From: Candidatus Adlerbacteria bacterium
GTDB taxonomy: Bacteria > Patescibacteriota > Minisyncoccia > Phycocordibacterales > SBAW01
Direction of reading: 5' to 3'
Assembly (NCBI GenBank): GCA_903840375.1
Contig: CAIMFR010000027.1
Span: 1 to 10,633, forward strand
Length of the DNA stretch: 10,633 bases
The notes beneath the pieces were generated by a model. It was given only the letters and a program-made list of their open reading frames with translations, ran no database searches and was not told the origin of the DNA. The position numbers were made by a program, and so were the translations under genes. Position 1 is the stretch's first letter. The number at the start of each line of letters is the position of its first letter. Of this stretch, positions 6,466 through 10,633 are shown one piece after another.

Positions 6466-7499
6466 ATAGAAAAACTACTTGCGTCGAACGTGTTTTCGTC
6501 TAATGTTCTTTCTTCTTTAGTGCGGTCATCTAAGAGCTCGGCATCGAGAGGTTCTGCGAGGACATCTTCCATAGCCGTCGATTCTTCCCCACTTTTATCC
6601 TCAATAGTTTCTCCGGGTGCGACTACCTCTGCAGCCGCGGCCGGTTCAGCATTAAGTATTTTTTCTTTTTTGATTTTGCTCTGCAGTGCGGCAAACAGCA
6701 CACGCAGATCGTCTTCAGAGAAGAAATCGATGGAAAGTTTGCCGCCGTTTTCTTTCGGCTCTATCGCGACGCGCGTACCAAGTGCGTCGGTCAGCTCGCG
6801 CTCCATCTCGATTATTTCCGGAGCATAGAGATATTCTTTTCTGCGCACTTTGTCGAATGCGAGCCGACGGGATATCGACTCAGTGTCGCGCACCGTGAGC
6901 TTCTTCAACATGATCTCGCGGAAGAGTGTCTGCTGTTCCTGCGGACGATCGATAAGCATGAGCAGCGGCCGAGTGTGCCCCTCTGCTATCTTCCCTTCTG
7001 CAAGCGCGGTCTGCATGTCCTGCGGCAGCATAAGAAGGCGGATCGTGTTCGAAACATACTCGCGGCTCTTCCCAACTTTCGCCGCAACCTCGCCGTGTTT
7101 AAATTTGAAATCGTTTACCAGCTTTGCGAATGCAAGCGCTCGGTCGATCGCATTCAGATCTTCACGCTGCAAATTTTCAATTATTGCCACCTCGAGCTTC
7201 GTCTGATCATCCTCATAACTTGCGCGGATGAGCACCGGCACTTGCGCCAACCCTGCTATCTTCGATGCGCGCAAACGACGCTCGCCTGCCACCAGTTCGT
7301 ATTCCGACGAAATGCCGCCGTCTTCACGCTGTATCTCCGTACGTGTGACGGTGAGCGGCTGGATAACACCGTATTGGCGGATAGACCTCGCAAGGTCATT
7401 GAGCTTCGCCTCGTCAAACTCGCGGCGCGGCTGAAAAGGGTTCGGCTTTATCCTGTCTACCTCCACCCAGAAAATAGCATTATTGAAAAACTCCGACAT
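6462..7499 (-). CDS. parB: ParB/Spo0J-family chromosome partition protein
   Basis: ParB binds parS sites near the origin and spreads as a CTP-dependent clamp to help segregate the chromosome. The N-terminal ParB/Srx-like domain (about 11-115) carries PNPFQPR (19-25), the CTP-pocket motif GERR (72-75) and ENLQRED (108-114). A helix-turn-helix is at about 135-157 (HGEVAAKVGKSREYVSNTI), and the C-terminal dimerisation domain at about 227-272 ends in IDFFSEDDLRVLF. Beyond it is an extra tail of about 70 residues, alanine-rich and then strongly acidic (19 Asp/Glu against 4 Lys/Arg in 285-345), probably disordered. No parA is adjacent: the divergent neighbour is a phosphate permease. The ATG at 7499 lies 6 nt after an extended -10 box and has no Shine-Dalgarno, implying a leaderless mRNA. 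The 3' end overlaps rel by 4 nt tail to tail. Confidence 0.95.
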   Translation of the reverse strand: MSEFFNNAIFWVEVDRIKPNPFQPRREFDEAKLNDLARSIRQYGVIQPLTVTRTEIQREDGGISSEYELVAGERRLRASKIAGLAQVPVLIRASYEDDQTKLEVAIIENLQREDLNAIDRALAFAKLVNDFKFKHGEVAAKVGKSREYVSNTIRLLMLPQDMQTALAEGKIAEGHTRPLLMLIDRPQEQQTLFREIMLKKLTVRDTESISRRLAFDKVRRKEYLYAPEIIEMERELTDALGTRVAIEPKENGGKLSIDFFSEDDLRVLFAALQSKIKKEKILNAEPAAAAEVVAPGETIEDKSGEESTAMEDVLAEPLDAELLDDRTKEERTLDENTFDASSFSI

Positions 7500-7505
7500 G
7501 TCGCT

Positions 7506-7514
7506 ATTTTAGCA
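7506..7514 (-). promoter_or_regulatory. Extended -10 promoter of parB
   Basis: The minus strand reads TGCTAAAAT, a TGn extension plus TAAAAT (5/6 match). It ends 6 nt before the parB ATG, so the predicted transcript starts on the ATG. I found no convincing -35, which an extended -10 can do without. Confidence 0.6.
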
Positions 7515-7550
7515 CAGATAGAAAGATTGCGATTCTGAAATTAACCAATA

Positions 7551-7580
7551 TTGACAAGATGAGTAGAAACATGACATAGT
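7551..7580 (+). promoter_or_regulatory. Sigma-70 type promoter of the phosphate permease gene
   Basis: A perfect TTGACA (7551-7556) is followed by an 18-nt spacer and CATAGT (7575-7580), with TGA forming an extended -10. Transcription would start near 7587, giving a leader of about 33 nt that contains a Shine-Dalgarno. This is the best promoter match in the window. No operator or Pho-box-like repeat is evident. Confidence 0.65.
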
Positions 7581-7619
7581 TTTGCCAGATGTCTAAAATA
7601 GAAATGTAGGAGAAGCTCA

Positions 7620-8651
7620 ATGGACTGGTCACAACTGACGCCCGGCGTCGGCTTGGTGTTGCTGTTAGTGCTGGCGGCCGAAGCCTCAAACGGCTGGACC
7701 GACGCACCGTGTGCAACATCGGCGGCTGTAGCAACTGGCGTTCTGTCGAGCAGACAGGCACTCCGACTCACTGCCGTCGGCAACTTAGTCGGGATCCTTC
7801 TAGCCCTGCTTGTCGGCGCGAAGGTAGCTACGACCATAGGAACCGGTATTGTGCGTCCCGAACTCATCTCAATAAACTCGATCGGCCTTGCGATGATCGT
7901 GATCATCGTGTGGGCAGCAATTGCCGCGTGGCTCGGATTACCGATCAGCAAGACCCACTCACTCTTAGCGTCACTCGCCGGCATCGGGTACGCGCAAGGC
8001 GGTTTTGAAGCTCTCATGCCCACCAGTGGTCACTTGAGAGACAGTGGTTGGGTACAAGCTGGTATTGGTGTATTCCTAGCCATCATCTGTGGCTCGGCTT
8101 TCTCGTGGTTTCTATCACGAGTAGCAATAAATTCCGGCATATCTGAAAAGATACCCGAGCGCTGGTGGGAGAAACTTCAACTGTTCACAGTCTGCGGCGT
8201 GGCATCCGGACATGGTTTCAATGACGGACTCAAATACATCGGAGTGTTCACGCTTGTGCTATTCAAGAGCGGCGTGATACAAACATTTCATGTTATGCCA
8301 CCTGTAGTGGTGTTGTGCGCGGTGGTGATGGGTGCGGGTACTCTGGTCGGCGGCTGGAGAATTCACCGACGTTTGAACGGCATGGTCAACAATCAGTCCG
8401 AGAGCGACACGCAAAAAAGATCGTTCAAACCCTTTATGGGAGTCAGCACGGAACTCGTGTCTGCCTTCCTGATCTGGCAAACAGGGTGGCTCGGAATCCC
8501 AATGAGCACCAACCACGGTGTCGTGTCCGCGATGGCCGGTGCGAAGTCTGCATCAGGCAGAGTACATGCCGGCTCAATAGTCAGGATAGTCTGGGGCTGG
8601 GTCGTGACCTACGTATTCTGTTTTTTTGTTGCGTTCTCTATTGCTTCATAG
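7620..8651 (+). CDS. pit: PiT-family inorganic phosphate permease
   Basis: This integral membrane transporter imports phosphate (in bacteria usually as a metal-phosphate complex with protons). The 343 residues are mostly hydrophobic, about 9-10 helices, in the two-repeat PiT arrangement. First repeat: NGWTDAPCATSAAVATG (24-40), then GLPISKTHSLLASLAG (106-121). Second repeat: SGHGFNDGLKYIGVF (196-210), then GIPMSTNHGVVSAMAG (292-307). D28 and N201/D202 occupy the signature acidic/amide positions. The loop at about 248-272 is polar and probably cytoplasmic. It is shorter than E. coli PitA (about 500 residues) but normal for compact bacterial PiT proteins. Unlike its neighbours it has a full promoter, a leader, and AGGAGA at 7608-7613 with 6-nt spacing, and it ends in its own terminator, so it is a one-gene transcript. 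No PhoU-like partner gene adjoins it. Confidence 0.92.
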   Translation: MDWSQLTPGVGLVLLLVLAAEASNGWTDAPCATSAAVATGVLSSRQALRLTAVGNLVGILLALLVGAKVATTIGTGIVRPELISINSIGLAMIVIIVWAAIAAWLGLPISKTHSLLASLAGIGYAQGGFEALMPTSGHLRDSGWVQAGIGVFLAIICGSAFSWFLSRVAINSGISEKIPERWWEKLQLFTVCGVASGHGFNDGLKYIGVFTLVLFKSGVIQTFHVMPPVVVLCAVVMGAGTLVGGWRIHRRLNGMVNNQSESDTQKRSFKPFMGVSTELVSAFLIWQTGWLGIPMSTNHGVVSAMAGAKSASGRVHAGSIVRIVWGWVVTYVFCFFVAFSIAS

Positions 8652-8661
8652 GCGCAACATG

Positions 8662-8695
8662 CTCCGCATCTTAGATGGTGCGGGGTTTTTCTTTT
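8662..8695 (+). terminator. Rho-independent terminator after the phosphate permease gene
   Basis: CTCCGCA (8662-8668) pairs with TGCGGGG (8679-8685), 7 pairs with one G-U, around a 10-nt loop. TTTTTCTTTT follows. It begins 10 nt after the permease stop codon. Confidence 0.8.
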
Positions 8696-8715
8696 TCACC
8701 CACGAAATAGTGTTA

Positions 8716-8744
8716 TTGTAGAAAGTATCATTGTGCGGTATTTT
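8716..8744 (+). promoter_or_regulatory. Weak candidate promoter for tRNA-Leu
   Basis: TTGTAG (8716-8721), a 17-nt spacer and TATTTT (8739-8744) lie between the permease terminator and the tRNA. Matches are only 3/6 and 4/6. Spacing and position fit, since transcription would start near 8751, just ahead of the tRNA 5' end. A promoter must lie in this gap if the upstream terminator works. Confidence 0.3.
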
Positions 8745-8753
8745 GTATGCATT

Positions 8754-8834
8754 GCCGGAGTGGCGGAATGGTAGACGCGCACGACTCAAAATCGTGTCTC
8801 GTAAGAGGTGAGAGTTCGAGTCTCTCCTCCGGCA
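8754..8834 (+). tRNA. tRNA-Leu (anticodon CAA)
   Basis: The 81-nt cloverleaf has a perfect 7-bp acceptor stem (GCCGGAG, 8754-8760, with CTCCGGC, 8827-8833). The D stem is GCG/CGC (8763-8765 and 8776-8778). The anticodon stem CACGA/TCGTG encloses loop CTCAAAA, with anticodon CAA at 8787-8789 reading UUG. A long variable arm has stem CTC/GAG and loop GTAA (8798-8807), and the T arm is GAGAG, TTCGAGT, CTCTC. The long variable arm and discriminator A8834 fit leucine. The CCA end is not encoded. Positions 36-38 are AAA, the pattern MiaA recognises for modification of A37; miaA starts 43 nt downstream. Confidence 0.97.
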
Positions 8835-8877
8835 CAAAACAAAAGTAGTTCCACTTAAAAGCGTGGCAACTATCAAT

Positions 8878-9774
8878 ATGCCCAAACCTAAAGTTATCGC
8901 AATCGTCGGCCCTACCGCGTCGGGGAAAAGTTCCCTTGGTATTTTTCTTGCACAAAAATTGGGCGGAGAAATTATTTCAGCGGATTCGCGACAGGTGTAC
9001 AAGAGCATGGAAGTCATAACTCGCGCGCCGACCGATAAAGAACTCGCGTCAGTTCCCCATCACCTCGTTAATTTTATAGATCCGAAACGCACATATAGCG
9101 CCGGCACTTTTGTTCGAGATGCGAAAAAAATTATTGCGGAAATTATCGAGCGTGGACACGTTCCGATAGTCGTCGGCGGTACCGGCTTTTATGCCGACGC
9201 TCTGTTGCGCGGACTCTCGCTCCCTGAAGTTCAGCCAAATAAAAAACTGCGCGTTGAGTTGGGAAAACAAACAACCGATCAATTGCTCTCAATGCTAAAA
9301 GACCTCGATGCAAAAAGCGCAGAGCGTATCGACATTCACAACAGAGTACGACTGATTCGCGCGATAGAAATAGCGCAAGCGCTCGGCAGCGTCCCGACAT
9401 TGGTGGAAGATCCGCAATATGAAACCTTGTGGCTTGGCATACATCCCGATGCGAAAAAACACGATACGGCGATACGACATGGGGTTGAAGACCGCCTGAA
9501 GCAAGGCATGGTTGATGAAGCGAAAAAACTTCGCGTGGCACTTTCTAAAAAAAGGTTTCTCTCGCTCGGGTTCGAATTCTCTCCGCTCGCTGATTTTATT
9601 GATAATAATATAACCTCTGCGGAGTTGGAGGAGACACTTGTGCACGGTGAACTTGGTTATATAAAACGCCAGATGCGATGGTTCCGCCGTAACACAAATA
9701 TTGTATGGATAAAAAATAAAACAGACGCCTTGCAGCGAGCCAAAATGTTTTGTTGTACAATAGGCAGACACTAG
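8878..9774 (+). CDS. miaA: tRNA dimethylallyltransferase MiaA
   Basis: MiaA transfers a dimethylallyl group from DMAPP to N6 of A37 in tRNAs that read codons starting with U, which steadies the weak A36-U pair. From ATG at 8878 the protein has 298 residues, a normal length. Visible motifs are the P-loop GPTASGKS (11-18), SADSRQVYKSME (34-45), VPHHL (59-63), AGTFVRDA (75-82), VVGGTGFYADALLRGL (98-113), RVRLIRAIEIAQALG (156-170), and the C-terminal pair SLGFEFSPL (229-237) and YIKRQMRWFRR (261-271). An in-frame GTG at 8863 would add five residues; the ATG leaves the usual short lead into the P-loop and is preferred. Neither start has a Shine-Dalgarno and no good -10 lies at leaderless spacing. 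Cotranscription with the tRNA-Leu 43 nt upstream, followed by processing at the tRNA 3' end, is therefore plausible. Confidence 0.95.
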   Translation: MPKPKVIAIVGPTASGKSSLGIFLAQKLGGEIISADSRQVYKSMEVITRAPTDKELASVPHHLVNFIDPKRTYSAGTFVRDAKKIIAEIIERGHVPIVVGGTGFYADALLRGLSLPEVQPNKKLRVELGKQTTDQLLSMLKDLDAKSAERIDIHNRVRLIRAIEIAQALGSVPTLVEDPQYETLWLGIHPDAKKHDTAIRHGVEDRLKQGMVDEAKKLRVALSKKRFLSLGFEFSPLADFIDNNITSAELEETLVHGELGYIKRQMRWFRRNTNIVWIKNKTDALQRAKMFCCTIGRH

Positions 9775-9823
9775 AGCCCAGGACGCTAGACATATTAATT
9801 TTAATTCCCAACTTCACTCGTCT
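9775..9823 (+). promoter_or_regulatory. miaA-gdhA gap with an A/T-rich promoter-like segment
   Basis: The 49-nt gap contains an A/T run at about 9791-9806, including TTTAAT (9800-9805), a 5/6 match to the -10 consensus. That would give a leader of about 12 nt. No matching -35 at normal spacing, no Shine-Dalgarno and no terminator hairpin are seen, so readthrough from miaA is possible. Confidence 0.25.
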
Positions 9824-10633
9824 ATGAGATCCAAGAACACACCGTTTGCATTTTATCTGGAACGACTGGCACGCGCAGCGCAGACACTCGGACTTTCCAA
9901 AGCGCAGCTGAAAGCTCTTCAAACTCCCGACAAAATTCTTGATAAAAAAATAACCATTAAGACCGACAAGGGTCGTAAAGAAACTTTGCGCGCATATCGC
10001 GTCCAGTTCAACAATGCGCGAGGTCCGTACAAAGGCGGCATTCGATTCCATCCCGCCGCCGATCTTAGCGAAGTGAAGGCGCTCGCAGCCGCGATGGCGC
10101 TCAAATGCGCAGTAGTCGGCATCCCACTTGGCGGCAGCAAAGGCGGTGTGCAATGCGACCCGAAAAAATACAGCAGCACCGAGCTTGAACGCGTTTCGCG
10201 AGCGTATGTGCGTGCAATAGGCGGCTCGCTCGGCGTCGATACTGACATTCCCGCGCCCGATGTATACACCACTCCGGAGATCATGGCATACATGCTCGAC
10301 GAGTTCGAGAAGAAAGTCGGACACAGCGAGCCGGGCATGATCACCGGCAAACCTATCGCACTCGGCGGCAGCGAGGGACGCGGCACTGCTACCGCACAGG
10401 GTGGCGTGTATGTACTCGAAGAGACGGTCAAAGCGCTCGGCTTGGACCGCAAGAAATTACGCGTGGCGGTACAAGGGTTCGGCAATGCCGGATACCACGC
10501 GGCCCGCATCTTGCACGAGCTCGGCTATCACATCGTCGGCCTGTCCGACAGCACAGGAGCACTCATCGCAGAGAATGGACACAAGATCGATCCGACATCT
10601 GTATACATTGCAAAGCAAAATGGCGGAAAGATC
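9824..10633 (+). CDS. gdhA: Glutamate dehydrogenase, N-terminal part (partial at right edge)
   Basis: The enzyme interconverts glutamate with 2-oxoglutarate and ammonia using NAD(P)H. The frame is open to the window edge: 270 codons of an expected 410-450. The substrate domain shows GPYKGGIRFHP (67-77), K94 in MALKCAVV, GGSKGG (103-108) with the catalytic lysine K106, and the conserved aspartate D146 in PAPDVYT (143-149). The hinge follows with TGKPIALGGSEGR (174-186). The nucleotide-binding Rossmann fold begins with VAVQGFGNAG (214-223) and reaches SDSTG (241-245). Cofactor preference cannot be judged safely from this fragment. ATG at 9824 (MRSKNTPFAFY) is the first start after miaA and suits the family's helical N-terminus. 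It runs in the same direction as miaA, but no functional link is apparent. Confidence 0.95.
   Translation, partial: MRSKNTPFAFYLERLARAAQTLGLSKAQLKALQTPDKILDKKITIKTDKGRKETLRAYRVQFNNARGPYKGGIRFHPAADLSEVKALAAAMALKCAVVGIPLGGSKGGVQCDPKKYSSTELERVSRAYVRAIGGSLGVDTDIPAPDVYTTPEIMAYMLDEFEKKVGHSEPGMITGKPIALGGSEGRGTATAQGGVYVLEETVKALGLDRKKLRVAVQGFGNAGYHAARILHELGYHIVGLSDSTGALIAENGHKIDPTSVYIAKQNGGKI

Noticed and set aside
9596..10324. 242-codon open frame antisense to miaA/gdhA
   Set aside because: It spans two well-recognised genes and the gap between them, and its translation resembles no protein family.
1..10633. CRISPR array, insertion sequence, phage, toxin-antitoxin or defence cassette
   Set aside because: I saw no spaced direct repeats, transposase or integrase motifs, terminal inverted repeats, or unknown gene cluster. 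All large frames are recognised housekeeping genes.

Overview
The window looks like core chromosome from a bacterium with a streamlined genome. I infer a member of the Patescibacteria (candidate phyla radiation), perhaps near the Parcubacteria/Kaiserbacteria. The reasons are a Rel protein that stops right after its TGS domain, SerRS active-site motifs that differ from textbook bacterial ones, very short intergenic gaps, several genes without a Shine-Dalgarno sequence whose -10 hexamer sits 6 to 9 nt before the ATG (leaderless transcripts), and a tRNA without an encoded CCA end. This placement rests on protein character, not on a marker tree, and is moderate confidence.

Layout. 1-1721 reads on the minus strand: serS, then an unrecognised 57-residue membrane miniprotein with a strong Shine-Dalgarno and a rho-independent terminator, then the first 47 codons of a membrane-anchored protein that runs off the left edge. 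A 40-nt divergent gap separates serS from a plus-strand run of dprA, topA and a (p)ppGpp synthetase/hydrolase (rel). The rel gene converges with parB and overlaps it by 4 nt. parB diverges, across a 120-nt two-promoter region, from a PiT-family phosphate permease that ends in a clear terminator. After that come tRNA-Leu(CAA), miaA (which modifies tRNAs of this type) and the first 270 codons of gdhA, cut by the right edge.

How the genes relate. Most are housekeeping: translation (serS, tRNA-Leu, miaA), DNA handling (dprA, topA, parB), stress signalling (rel), phosphate uptake (pit) and nitrogen metabolism (gdhA). dprA next to topA is a known bacterial neighbourhood. The tRNA-Leu/miaA pair puts a likely substrate directly upstream of its modifying enzyme.

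I found no CRISPR array, insertion sequence, phage gene, toxin-antitoxin pair or defence cassette. I do not see an undescribed multi-gene system. The points worth a second look are the -10/ATG architecture, the shortened Rel, the acidic tail on ParB, the orphan miniprotein and the tRNA-miaA pairing.
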